From R-RK-3 sp963842775 (GTDB lineage: Bacteria; Pseudomonadota; Alphaproteobacteria; Rhizobiales; Rhodomicrobiaceae), in assembly GCA_963842775.1 (NCBI GenBank), contig CAWJHQ010000001.1:1-64000 (forward strand): a stretch of DNA of 64,000 bases, read 5' to 3'. The notes below the pieces were generated by a model, which was not told where the DNA came from, did not search any database, and worked only from the letters and a program-made list of their open reading frames with translations. The position numbers and the translations under genes are program-made. Positions 25,945-35,055 of this stretch are shown here, piece after piece (positions within the stretch are counted from its first letter, which is position 1; each line of letters begins with the position of its first letter).

Positions 25945-26438
25945 ATGAACAGCCTCAAACTCGATCCGATCGACCTGCGCATTCTGGATGCGATCCAGCG
26001 CGATGGGCGCATCACCAAGCTGGCGCTGGCCGAGAAGGTCGGGCTTTCGCCGACGCCCTGCTGGATGCGGCTGCGCAAGCTGGAAAAGGCGGGGATCGTC
26101 ACGCGGCTATCATGCCGAGCATCGCCGTGCGCATGATCGCGCCGGTCGCGACCGTCCTGATGGAAGTCACGCTCGGCAACCACCGCCAGCCGGATTTCGA
26201 CCGCTTCGAGCGCACCATCCGCGACATCCCCGAAATCGTCGCCTGCTGGTCGGTCGGCGGCGGGGTCGATTACGTGCTGAAGGTGATGGCCCGTGACATC
26301 GACGCCTATCAGCGCCTGGTCGACGGGCTGCTCGAACGCGAAATCGGCATCGACGCGCTACTTCACCTACATCGTGACGAAGACGGTCAAGGAGGAGGTC
26401 GTGGTGCCGTCGCGGCTTTGCTGGCGCCGGAGGCTTAG
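25945..26438 (+). pseudogene. doeX: Lrp/AsnC-type regulator of ectoine breakdown, frame changes
   Basis: The N-terminus 'LDPIDLRILDAIQRDGRITKLALAEKVGLSPTPCWMRLRKLEKAGIVT' is the AsnC winged helix. After a break near 26110 the RAM (ligand-sensing) domain follows: 'VATVLMEVTLGNHRQPDFDRFERTIRDIPEIVACWSVGGGVDYVLKVMARDID'. A further break near 26360 lies before the C-terminal 'YFTYIVTKTVKEE'. In related bacteria DoeX activates or tunes ectoine catabolic genes. It is divergent from enuR and upstream of doeC-doeD. Confidence 0.78.
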
Positions 26439-26775
26439 TGCGTGATCAGGAAAAGTGGAATCCGGTTTTCCGTCCGATCACGCGATCAGCTAAAGAATTG
26501 AAGCGGGCCACGAGGCGGCGTTGTTTCCACCTAGCGATCACGCTAGAGCGCTTCCCGAAAAGTGTTACGCGGTTTTCGGATAAGAATCGCGATCAAACAG
26601 ATGAGAGCGTTTCCGATTCGTGAGCGGGACCGCTCCAGAAGCGGATCAGAGGATCTGTCTCAATCCCTGGCCGAGAATGGCCAATCTCTCTCATGCCTGC
26701 CCCGACAAGAGCCTCTCTCTCCGCCCACCCCGGCCCATACTCCTGTGGACACCCGGCCTTGGAGGAGCGATAGAC
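26439..26775. repeat. Rhizobial palindromic repeat modules between doeX and doeC
   Basis: Two palindromic modules lie in this 337-base gap. The first (about 26440-26536) has GTGATCAGGAAAAGTGGAA near its left end and CGTGATCG-like inverted sequence to the right. The second (26545-26636) begins AGAGCGCTTCCCGAAAAGTG and is the same family as 40260-40362 and 51988-52090. Such repeats are common between genes in Rhizobiaceae and Phyllobacteriaceae. From 26640 to 26760 there is no gene; GGAGGAG before 26776 is the doeC ribosome-binding site. Confidence 0.75.
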
Positions 26776-28270
26776 ATGACCGCACATTTTGCCCACCGCA
26801 CGCGCCACCCGGCCCTCGATCGCCTTACCGATCGCCGCCTCCTGAGAGAACTCGCCTATATCGGCGGCAGCTGGACCGCGAGCGACGCAGGCCGGAGCTT
26901 TGAGGTCTGCGACCCGGCCAGCGGGGCAAGTCTCGCCTGGGTCGCCTCGCTCGACGGCGCCCAGACCAGCCGCGCCATCGATGCCGCAGCCGCGCGCTTT
27001 CCCGAAATGGCGCGGAATGCTGCCGCAGCATCGCGCCACCATCCTGCGGAAATGGTTCGAACTCATCCTTGCGGCAAAGGACGATCTGGCGCTGCTGATG
27101 ACCCTCGAACAGGGTAAACCGCTGGCGGAATTGCACGGTGAGATCGAGTATGCCGCCTCCTTCGTCGAATGGTATGCGGAGGAAGGCAAGCGGCTCAATG
27201 CGGAGGGCGTGACCAGCCATCTGCCCGATGCGGAGATGATCGTACGGCGCGAACCGCTCGGCGTCGTCGGGCTCGTGACGCCTTGGAATTTCCCGTCAGC
27301 CATGCTGACCCGCAAGGCCGCCGCCGCGCTGGCGGCAGGCTGCACCATCGTCGCGCATCCCTCGTCGCAGACACCGCTCTCGGCGCTGGCGCTTGCCGAA
27401 CTCGGGGAGCGGGCCGGGCTCCCTGCCGGCGTCCTCAGCATCGTGACGGGCGATGCCGCCACCATCGTCGGGACGCTGTGCGAGGACGCCCGTATTCGCG
27501 CCATGAGCTTCACAGGTTCCACCGAGATCGGCAGGCAGATCGCGGCGAAATGCGCCCCCACGATGAAACGGCTGGTCATGGAACTCGGCGGGCACGCACC
27601 GCTCATCGTCTTCGCCGACGCCGATATCGAGCGCGCGGTGCAGATTGCCGTCGAGGCGAAATTCGCAACCTCCGGGCAGGACTGCCTCGCAGCCAACCGC
27701 ATCTATGTCCAGCAGCCCATCTATGACCGTTTCTGCCGCGCGTTCGCTGCCCGCATCGAGGCGCTGAAAGTCGCCGATGGCCTGGCGGCGGACGTCGATA
27801 TCGGCCCCCTGATGCATGAACGCGCGATGGCCAAGGTCGAAGAGCACGTCGCCGATGCCCTTACACGCGGCGCGCGGCTTCTGGCCGGCGGCAAGCGCCA
27901 CGCCGCCGGACGCCTGTTCTTCCAGCCGACGCTGCTCGCCGATGTCCCGGACGATGCGCTGATCATGCGCGAGGAGACTTTCGGGCCGGTCGCCGCCGTC
28001 ACGCCCTTCGAGACGGAGGAGGAAGCCGTCGCCCGCGCCAATGATACGGAATACGGCCTCGTCGCCTATGTCGTGACCGAAAACGGCGCGCGTCAGCGCC
28101 GCATAGGCCGCGCGCTGGACTATGGCATGGTGGCGATCAACCGCGCCCGGATCACCGGCGCGCCGGTTCCGTTCGGCGGCGTCAAGCAGTCCGGCCTCGG
28201 ACGCGAAGGCGGCCGCCACGGCATGGAGGCCTTCACCGAGCTGAAATATCTCTGCCTCGACGCAGCCTGA
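26776..28270 (+). pseudogene. doeC: Aspartate-semialdehyde dehydrogenase of ectoine breakdown (ALDH), one frame change
   Basis: An aldehyde dehydrogenase of the succinate-semialdehyde type; in ectoine clusters DoeC oxidises aspartate semialdehyde to aspartate. GGAGGAG lies before ATG 26776. The first frame gives 'YIGGSWTASDAGRSFEVCDPASGASLAWVASLD'. Near 27015 the text CCGAAATGGCGC should read with one A fewer, after which one frame runs to the end: 'TPWNFPSAMLTRKAAAALAAGC', the catalytic Glu in 'VMELGGHAPLIVF', the catalytic Cys in 'SGQDCLAANRIYV', and 'EETFGPVAAV'. Joined length is about 497 residues, as usual. An A-run insertion like this is a typical sequencing error. Confidence 0.82.
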
Positions 28271-28289
28271 AACTCTTAAGGAAATTTCG

Positions 28290-29678
28290 ATGACCGACCG
28301 CTCCAACGAACTCAACGCCTGGGATCGCGACCATTTCTTCCACCCCTCGACCCATATGGGGACGCATGCGCGCGGCGAGTTGGCGAACCGGATCATGGCG
28401 GGCGGCGAAGGGGTCTATGTCACCGACATCGACGGCCGCAAAAGCCTCGACGCCTTTGCCGGGCTTTACTGCGTCAATGTCGGCTATGGCCGCCAGCAGA
28501 TCGCGGACGCCATCGCCGCCCAGGCGAAGAGCCTCGCTTATTATCACGCCTATGCCGGGCACGGCACCGATGTCTCGATCCGCCTCGCCAAGATGATCAT
28601 CGACCGGGCGCCGAAGGGCATGGCCCGTGTCTATTTCGGCCTGTCGGGGTCGGATGCCAATGAGACCAACATCAAGCTGATCTGGTATTACAACAACGTC
28701 CTCGGCCGCCCGGAGAAGAAGAAGATCATCTCGCGCTGGCGCGGCTATCACGGCTCCGGCGTGATGACCGGCTCGCTGACGGGCCTTGCGCTATTCCACA
28801 CCGCCTTCGACCTGCCGCGCGCGCCGATCCTGCACACCGAGGCGCCGTATTATTTTCGCCGCGCCGACCGCTCGATGTCGGAGGAGCAATTCTCGCAGCA
28901 TTGCGCCGACAGTCTGGAGGAGATGATCCTGGCCGAGGGGCCGGACACCGTTGCCGCCTTTATCGGCGAGCCGGTTCTGGGCACCGGAGGCATCGTGCCG
29001 CCGCCCGCCGGCTACTGGGAGAAGATCCAGGCGGTGCTGGAAAAATACGACGTGCTGCTGGTCGCCGACGAGGTTGTAACCGCCTTTGGCCGGCTCGGCA
29101 CGATGTTCGGCTCCGACCATTACGGCATGCGGCCGGATCTGATCACCATCGCCAAGGGACTGACCTCGGCCTATGCGCCGCTTTCGGGCGTCATCGTCGG
29201 GGAGCGGGTCTGGAGCGTGCTGGTCGAGGGCTCCGACAAGCTCGGCTCGCTCGGCCATGGCTGGACCTATTCGGCGCATCCGATCTGCGCGGCGGCGGGC
29301 ATCGCCAATCTCGAACTGATCGATGAGATGGGCCTTGTCGGCAATGCCGCCGAGATCGGCGCCTATTTTCGCAGCGAGCTTGCCGCCGCTGTCGGCGGGC
29401 ACCCCAATGTCGGCGAGGTGCGCGGCGAGGGCCTCCTGGCCGCGGTCGAATTCGTCGCTGATCGGGACGACCATGTTTTCTTCGACGCCTCCGAGAAAAT
29501 CGGCATGCGGATCGCGACGGCGCTAGGCGAGCGCGGCGTCATCGGCCGGGCCATGCCGCAGGGCGACATTCTCGGCTTTGCGCCGCCGCTCTGCCTGACG
29601 AAAGACGAGGCCGACATCATCGTCGCCAAAACCGCCGACGCGGTGAACAGCGTGTTTTCGGCGCAATATGATGAATGA
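28290..29678 (+). CDS. doeD: Diaminobutyrate transaminase (class III aminotransferase)
   Basis: A 462-residue intact protein. Class III hallmarks: 'YFGLSGSDANETNIKL' (phosphate loop), 'LLVADEVVTAFGRLG' (Asp contacting PLP) and 'LITIAKGLTSAYAPLSGV' (PLP lysine). In ectoine catabolism DoeD converts L-2,4-diaminobutyrate to aspartate semialdehyde, which DoeC then oxidises. It starts 19 bases after doeC with AAGGAAA upstream, so the two are co-transcribed. Other class III substrates are possible, but the neighbourhood makes DoeD the best reading. Confidence 0.88.
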   Translation: MTDRSNELNAWDRDHFFHPSTHMGTHARGELANRIMAGGEGVYVTDIDGRKSLDAFAGLYCVNVGYGRQQIADAIAAQAKSLAYYHAYAGHGTDVSIRLAKMIIDRAPKGMARVYFGLSGSDANETNIKLIWYYNNVLGRPEKKKIISRWRGYHGSGVMTGSLTGLALFHTAFDLPRAPILHTEAPYYFRRADRSMSEEQFSQHCADSLEEMILAEGPDTVAAFIGEPVLGTGGIVPPPAGYWEKIQAVLEKYDVLLVADEVVTAFGRLGTMFGSDHYGMRPDLITIAKGLTSAYAPLSGVIVGERVWSVLVEGSDKLGSLGHGWTYSAHPICAAAGIANLELIDEMGLVGNAAEIGAYFRSELAAAVGGHPNVGEVRGEGLLAAVEFVADRDDHVFFDASEKIGMRIATALGERGVIGRAMPQGDILGFAPPLCLTKDEADIIVAKTADAVNSVFSAQYDE

Positions 29679-29695
29679 GGCCGCCATCGTCGGCA

Positions 29696-29794
29696 ATGGC
29701 AGCCGGCGGCGACGAAGCCAAGCGCGCGTTCGAGGCGATGATGGACATGAAGAAGATCGACGTCGCCGCGATCGAGGCGGCACGGCGCGGCTAA
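29696..29794 (+). pseudogene. C-terminal scrap of a PhnB/VOC-family protein
   Basis: The frame reads 'GGDEAKRAFEAMMDMKKIDVAAIEAARRG' before a TAA. This matches the conserved tail ('RAFEAMMxMKKIDxAAxEAA') of PhnB-like VOC proteins, but the ~120-residue glyoxalase-fold domain is missing because doeD lies directly upstream. A deletion remnant, not a functional gene. Confidence 0.55.
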
Positions 29795-29963
29795 CCTCCC
29801 ATCACAAGAACTTCCAGATTGCCACGGTGCTGGACTGCTCACCCGGCTGGCGCAAGGTGATGATTTTATCGTCTTCGATGGCGTAGGGCTGGCACAATCG
29901 GCGCGGCCCGTACTGCAATCCAAGCGTGCATTATTCGCTTGTTTAGCTCGAAGGTAGAAATTG

Positions 29964-30977
29964 ATGAGAAGCCTCTATATTGGAGCGATTTTGACATGTC
30001 TTGGCTGCTCTGCATGGGCGGATAACCTCTCCGAGATCGAGCAGATCGGCACGGCGAATACGGCCGACATCCAACAGACCGGCCCCGGCGACAACAGCGC
30101 AACGATATTTCAGGACGGTACGGGCAATCACGCCGGCGTGACACAAGGCCCAGGTTTCGGATCACAGAATAACGCTGAGATCCGCCAGCATGGGTCCGAA
30201 AACGATGCCACGGTCACGCAGACCGCCGAATTCTCGAACGACCACGCGCTGATCGAACAAATCGGCTCGAGAAATGAAGCCACCGTCCTGCAGCCGTCCA
30301 ACGATGCGACGCGCAACGTCAGCATCCGGCAGGAGGGAGACGACAATATCGGCAGCGTCGATCAGAGTGCGACGGCCTTCGGCACTTTCAACGTCACGCT
30401 GGACCAGTTCGGCAATGCCAACAAGGCCACGATCGCGGGAACGAATGCGAGCGTCACCACGTCCGACATCCTGGTCTATCAGGAGGGCGACGGGAATATT
30501 GCTGACGTCCATTCGATCGAAGGCGACTCCACGCGGTTTATCGACATCGGGCAAGACGGCGCCGATCAGACTGCAAAGGTTTCGCAGTCCGGCGATCTCG
30601 CCCTGACAGAGGCGGCCATTTCGCAAATCGGCGATCGCAATTTTGCGGATGTCACGCAACGCACGCCTGGCGGTTCTACCGCCAACGCCTTGGTCAGCCA
30701 GAACGGCAGCGACAACAGCGTAACCCTCTCTCAACTCGCCCCGAATCGCAGCGGGGATACGATCGAGGCGAACGTCAGTCAGACCGGAAACGGCAACAGC
30801 GTGTCGCTCGCACAGTTCGCCATCAATTCCAGTGCGGTAAGCGCGGACCTCAACCAGAACGGCAACGACAACAGTATCGATCTTCAGCAGAACGCCACCG
30901 CCACGGCTTCATCGTTGAGCCTCTCACTATCACAGATCGGCTCGGGGAACTCAGTCCAGATCGTGCAGGGGAATTGA
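29964..30977 (+). CDS. Secreted curlin-repeat protein (CsgA/B-like)
   Basis: A 337-residue protein from ATG 29964 (GAAGG upstream). Signal peptide 'LYIGAILTCLGCSAWA', then about a dozen curlin-type repeats with the spacing Q-x-G-x-x-N-x-A-x-x-x-Q, for example 'EQIGTANTADIQQTG', 'EQIGSRNEATVLQ', 'SQTGNGNSVSLAQ', 'NQNGNDNSIDLQQ' and 'SQIGSGNSVQIVQ'. Such repeats stack as beta-helical amyloid in curli. It is longer than CsgA (about 150 residues) and no csgB, csgE, csgF or csgG gene is present, so its export route is unknown. It stands alone between the ectoine and inositol clusters. Confidence 0.85.
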   Translation: MRSLYIGAILTCLGCSAWADNLSEIEQIGTANTADIQQTGPGDNSATIFQDGTGNHAGVTQGPGFGSQNNAEIRQHGSENDATVTQTAEFSNDHALIEQIGSRNEATVLQPSNDATRNVSIRQEGDDNIGSVDQSATAFGTFNVTLDQFGNANKATIAGTNASVTTSDILVYQEGDGNIADVHSIEGDSTRFIDIGQDGADQTAKVSQSGDLALTEAAISQIGDRNFADVTQRTPGGSTANALVSQNGSDNSVTLSQLAPNRSGDTIEANVSQTGNGNSVSLAQFAINSSAVSADLNQNGNDNSIDLQQNATATASSLSLSLSQIGSGNSVQIVQGN

Positions 30978-31189
30978 TCAGGCGTTGTCTTCCGCCGTGG
31001 CCCAGGGCACCCATGCCCGTACCCCAATGGCCCGTCCCGTCCCCCGCCGAGAGCTCAACTTGGAGCGTCTTCTGCGGACGTTGTGTCCGCCTGGATGGCT
31101 CTTGGGTGATCGAAGCTGCTTGGCCGCCAGCATTTCCGGATCTGGGGCGCTCAGCAGCAAGCAAAGTTCTCCTTCGCGGCAAATGCTCC

Positions 31190-32005
31190 TCAAAGCGAGA
31201 GCGGCTTGTCCGGCACAGGCATGACGCCCGCTGTGGCGCCCCAGACCGTCTGATCGTAGTTCACGACCGCGCCCGTCATGAGGCCCGCGTCGTCTGAAAC
31301 GATGAAGTTGACCGCCCGGGCTGCCTCCGCCGGATCAACGAGTCGGCCGAACGGCAGGGCCGCAGCGGCCTTGGCCTCCCAATCGGGATCGCCGGTCGCC
31401 GCAGCCTGCAACTCGCGTTCGTGATCGGAAGCCATCCAGCCTACATCCAGCTGATTGACCCGGATGCGGTTCTTCATGACGGAGAAGGCCGTGTTGCGCG
31501 TTAGCGTCGCGAGCGCACCTTTGCTGGCGCAATAAGCATTGATAAAAGGCTGGCCCGCATATCCAGAAATTGAGCCAATATTGCAGATAGCACCGTCAAT
31601 ACGGTCGCGGATCATACGGCGGATCGCCTCCTGCATCAGGAAGTAGGGGCCGCGCACATTGACCGCGAACAGGGTGTCGAAGAGCTCGGGCGAGGTGTCG
31701 AGGATGGTGCCCCGATCCGTACACGCGCCAGCATTCACCAACACGTGGATCTTGCTGTAGACCGCTTCGGCCTCCGCCATGACATTGCGGCAGTCCTCGA
31801 CCTTGCCGAGATCGGCTTTGACGAAGTGCACCGGCACGCCAGTGTCGCGTGTGATCGTCTCGGCCAGGGCACGCCCCTTCACCTCGTTGCGGCCGAGGGT
31901 CACGAGGCCCGCAGCACCCGCTTCCGCCAACCGCCGCGCTATGGCCGCCCCCAGCCCCTGAGTCGCGCCGGTAACGACGCAGACCTTTCCGTCCATCCGG
32001 TTCAT
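31190..32005 (-). CDS. SDR-family oxidoreductase in the inositol cluster
   Basis: A 271-residue classical short-chain dehydrogenase: NAD(P) motif 'VTGATQGLGAAIA', 'NAGAC' (variant of NNAG), catalytic Ser in 'ICNIGSISGYAG', and Tyr-x-x-x-Lys in 'INAYCASKGALATL'. It starts four bases after the stop of iolE, so it is part of the iolD-iolE transcript. The substrate is probably an inositol, inosose or related sugar, inferred only from the location. Intact. Confidence 0.82.
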   Translation of the reverse strand: MNRMDGKVCVVTGATQGLGAAIARRLAEAGAAGLVTLGRNEVKGRALAETITRDTGVPVHFVKADLGKVEDCRNVMAEAEAVYSKIHVLVNAGACTDRGTILDTSPELFDTLFAVNVRGPYFLMQEAIRRMIRDRIDGAICNIGSISGYAGQPFINAYCASKGALATLTRNTAFSVMKNRIRVNQLDVGWMASDHERELQAAATGDPDWEAKAAAALPFGRLVDPAEAARAVNFIVSDDAGLMTGAVVNYDQTVWGATAGVMPVPDKPLSL

Positions 32006-32008
32006 GGG

Positions 32009-32908
32009 TCAATTCTCCACCTTGTAGCCGGCTGCAGCCATCACCCGGAGCAATTCTGTGTGCCCTATCTTCGCCATTTCGAGCGGCGGGCTTTTGACGG
32101 GATCCTGCTCGGCCTCGACGACGAACCAGCCCTCATAGCCGTAGGACGCCAGCCGCTTCACGATCGCTTCGAAGTCGAGCGAGCCATCGCCAGGCACCGT
32201 GAACGCCCCTTTGACCACCGCGTCGAGAAAACTCTCCCGTGAGCGGTCGAGCCCGTTCACGACTTCGCTGCGGATATCTTTGGTGTGGACATGGGAGATG
32301 CGGGCGTGATGCTTGTCGATCACCCGCAGCACGTCGCCGCCGGCAAAGGCCATGTGGCCTGCGTCGTAAAGCAGCGGAAGCGCCTCGCCGGAATGTTCCA
32401 TCAAGAGGTCCAGCTCTTCTTCAGTCTCGATCGGCGCGGCCATATGGTGGTGATAGGAGATGGGCATCCCCTCGCCGGCGCACCATTCGGCGAAGGCCGT
32501 CATCTTGCGGCCGTAGATTCTGATCTCGTCCTCCGAGAGCCGGCGCTTGGTGGCGAGCGGGGCGAAGCGATCGCCCTGGATCGTTCCCGCCGTTTCGCCA
32601 TAAACGATGCAGGGAGCACCCACCGCCTTGAACAGTTGCATCTGCTGGGCAATGCGGTCCTTTTCCGACCCGATCTCGCCGTCAAGCAGGAGGCCGGAGA
32701 ACCAGCCTCCGCACACGCTCATGCCGGACTGCTTCAGGATCGGGCTCAGCACACTCGCATCCATCGGGAAGCGGCGGCCGGTCTCCATGCCAGTGAAGCC
32801 GGCCTCGCGAGCCTGCCGCAAGCACTCCTCGAGTGAGACATCGTCGCTCAGCTCAGGAAGGTCATCGTTCCACCAGGCGATCGGCGCAATGCCGAGTTTG
32901 GCTTTCAT
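32009..32908 (-). CDS. iolE: Myo-inosose-2 dehydratase
   Basis: A 299-residue TIM-barrel protein (xylose-isomerase-like fold): 'LGIAPIAWWNDDLPEL' at the N-terminus is the IolE hallmark; metal ligands lie in 'GMETGRRFP', 'ISYHHHMAAPIET', 'LLYDAGHMAFAG' and 'ISHVHTKDIR'. It dehydrates 2-keto-myo-inositol to the trihydroxycyclohexane-dione used by IolD. The second of two close ATGs (32908) is chosen because GGAG lies six bases before it. Downstream of iolD and upstream of the SDR gene. Confidence 0.92.
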   Translation of the reverse strand: MKAKLGIAPIAWWNDDLPELSDDVSLEECLRQAREAGFTGMETGRRFPMDASVLSPILKQSGMSVCGGWFSGLLLDGEIGSEKDRIAQQMQLFKAVGAPCIVYGETAGTIQGDRFAPLATKRRLSEDEIRIYGRKMTAFAEWCAGEGMPISYHHHMAAPIETEEELDLLMEHSGEALPLLYDAGHMAFAGGDVLRVIDKHHARISHVHTKDIRSEVVNGLDRSRESFLDAVVKGAFTVPGDGSLDFEAIVKRLASYGYEGWFVVEAEQDPVKSPPLEMAKIGHTELLRVMAAAGYKVEN

Positions 32909-33024
32909 TTTCATCTCCGATCATCACCACACGCGGCTTGCGCCGAGGCCGAGCCAAGAACCGCGCGGCGCCTGAAGAAATCACATCATTCGGCAGGAAG
33001 CCTCAGCGAAAACTCCAAAGCGGA

Positions 33025-34869
33025 TCAAATACCCACGCGCTGCTGCTTGCGGCCTTCCTTTTGGGCCGCATGGGCTTCGCGCACCTCCTGGCGCTCGCTG
33101 ACCGCCGGTACGCCCACGTCCCACCAGGCGTCGCCGGGCGTCCAGGTAAAGGCATCGGAGACGATCGTGAGAACGGTGGTGCGGTCGGTGGTCTTGGCCC
33201 AGTCCAAGGCCTGGCCCAGGTCGGCGAGGCTTTCGACGTGGCGCGTCAGCGCGCCCATCGACTCGGCGTGCTTGGCGAAGTCGACCGCGAACGGTTCCTT
33301 CACCCGGCAGTCCTTGATCATGTTGTTGAAGGAGGCGCCGCCTTTGGCGTTCTGCAGCCGGTTGATCACGGCGTAGCCGCCATTATCGCAGACCACGACG
33401 ATCATCTTGTGACCGGCGAGCACCGAGGAATAGATGTCCGAGTTCATCATCATATAGGTGCCGTCGCCCACCATCACGATCGGCGTGCGGGTCGGATCCG
33501 CCATCGCCGCTCCCCAACCTGCGGCGATCTCATAGCCCATGCAGGAGAAGCCGAACTCACAATCGAAGGTGTTCGGCGCCTTCACCCGCCAGTTCTTCAT
33601 CACCTCGCCGGGCAGGCCGCCGGCGGCGGCGATCAAAAGGTCGCGCTCGCCCGCCCGTGCGTTGACGACCCCGACCACCTGCGCATAGGTCGGCACCGGA
33701 TTGTTCGTCGGCATTTGGAAGCCGTCGAGCTGAGTGTTCCACTTGGCAAATTCGGCGCGCCCCTTTTCGGCCCAGGCTGTTTCTGCCTTCCAGTCACCGA
33801 GTGCTGCCTCCAGTTCCTGCAGCGTCTCCAGCGCGTCGCCGACCACCGCGAGCGCACGGTGCTTGGTGGCGTCCCAGCGCGCCGCGTTGATCGACACGAA
33901 CTTCGCCTCTGGCGAAAACGCGCTCCACGAGCCGGTGGTGAAGTCCATCAGCCTTGTGCCGATGGCAAGCACCACGTCCGCCTCGCCGGCCAATGCGTTC
34001 GCCGATGTCGAGCCGACGATACCGATTGGTCCGACATGCGCGGGATGGCCGTGCGTTACCGTGCCCTTGCCGGCGATCGTTTCCGACAACGGTATCCCGT
34101 GTTTTTCGGCAAAGTCGCCCAGCGCTTCTCCCGCGCCGGAATAGCGCACGCCGCCGCCCGAAATGATCAGCGGCCGTTTGGCGCTCTTGAGGACGCGGAC
34201 CGCCTCAGCCAACCGGCCTCGGTCCGGTCGCGGCCGTGGAATTGCGTGGACCGTCGGTTCGAAGAAGGCCTCCGGATAGTCCCAGGCGATCTCCTGCACG
34301 TCTTGCGGCAGTGCGATGAAGGCCGGTCCGCAATCGGCCGGGTCGAGCAGCACGGCCACCGCCTGCGGCAGTGACGAGATGATCTGCTCGGGATGGACGA
34401 TGCGGTCCCAGTAGCGCGTCACCGCCTTGAAGGCATCGTTGACGTTGATGGTGGGATCGCCGAAATGCTCCACCTGCTGCATGACGGGATCGGGCCGGCG
34501 ATTGACGAAGGTGTCGCCCGACAGCAGCAGCACCGGCAGCCGGTTGGAATGGGCGACGCCGGCAGCCGTTACCATGTTCAGCGCGCCGGGCCCGATAGAG
34601 GTGGCCGCCACCATGATCTGGCGACGGCGCTTTGCCTTGGCGAAGCCGATCGCCGCAAGCGCCATCGACTGCTCGTTCTGCCCGCGCCATGTCGGCAGTT
34701 GATCCTGCACTGCCTCCAGCGCTTCGGCGAGGCAGGTGACGTTGCCATGACCGAAGATGGCAAAGACGCCCGCAAAGAGTGGCACCCTCTCACCGTCGAC
34801 GATGGTGGATTGATTGCACAGGTAACGCACGAGCGCCTGCGCCATGGTCAGCCGGACGGTTCCCATCAT
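33025..34869 (-). CDS. iolD: 3D-(3,5/4)-trihydroxycyclohexane-1,2-dione hydrolase
   Basis: A 614-residue ThDP-dependent enzyme: N-terminal PYR domain with 'GVFAIFGHGNVTCLAEAL', a central domain, and the C-terminal PP domain with the ThDP/Mg motif 'VMVGDGTYMMMNSD' and 'VVVCDNGGYAVINRLQ'. It hydrolyses the ring of the inosose dehydration product. Start at 34869, preceded by AAAGGAGG. Divergent from iolG across a 186-base regulatory gap. Intact, of normal family length. Confidence 0.93.
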   Translation of the reverse strand: MMGTVRLTMAQALVRYLCNQSTIVDGERVPLFAGVFAIFGHGNVTCLAEALEAVQDQLPTWRGQNEQSMALAAIGFAKAKRRRQIMVAATSIGPGALNMVTAAGVAHSNRLPVLLLSGDTFVNRRPDPVMQQVEHFGDPTINVNDAFKAVTRYWDRIVHPEQIISSLPQAVAVLLDPADCGPAFIALPQDVQEIAWDYPEAFFEPTVHAIPRPRPDRGRLAEAVRVLKSAKRPLIISGGGVRYSGAGEALGDFAEKHGIPLSETIAGKGTVTHGHPAHVGPIGIVGSTSANALAGEADVVLAIGTRLMDFTTGSWSAFSPEAKFVSINAARWDATKHRALAVVGDALETLQELEAALGDWKAETAWAEKGRAEFAKWNTQLDGFQMPTNNPVPTYAQVVGVVNARAGERDLLIAAAGGLPGEVMKNWRVKAPNTFDCEFGFSCMGYEIAAGWGAAMADPTRTPIVMVGDGTYMMMNSDIYSSVLAGHKMIVVVCDNGGYAVINRLQNAKGGASFNNMIKDCRVKEPFAVDFAKHAESMGALTRHVESLADLGQALDWAKTTDRTTVLTIVSDAFTWTPGDAWWDVGVPAVSERQEVREAHAAQKEGRKQQRVGI

Positions 34870-35055
34870 CTCTCGCTTCCTCCTTTGCAACGATTTTTAT
34901 AATTCCTTACGAAACGAACATTGACAAATCAATAGAGACGCAACGATCATTGCAAAATATGGGAGCAACCTTGTCCTCCGAACCCGCTAAACGAGCATCC
35001 GGGGCGGACTGGTTTCTGGATCCCGGCCAAAGCAGCGGTGGACTGGAGAAAAGAT
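34870..35055. promoter_or_regulatory. Divergent iolD/iolG promoter region with candidate regulator sites
   Basis: The near-palindrome GCAACGATCATTGC lies at 34940-34953 and a half-site GCAACGAT at 34887-34894. RpiR-type IolR regulators of rhizobia act on such intergenic regions; the regulator gene is the next one beyond iolG. The sites are proposed from symmetry alone. Confidence 0.4.

Noticed and set aside
27296..28396. Minus-strand frame of 366 codons opposite doeC
   Set aside because: Shadow of the aldehyde dehydrogenase gene; low-complexity charged composition without domain signals.
32833..34374. Plus-strand frame of 513 codons opposite iolD
   Set aside because: Antisense shadow of a clear ThDP enzyme; rich in His, Arg and Asp as expected for such shadows.
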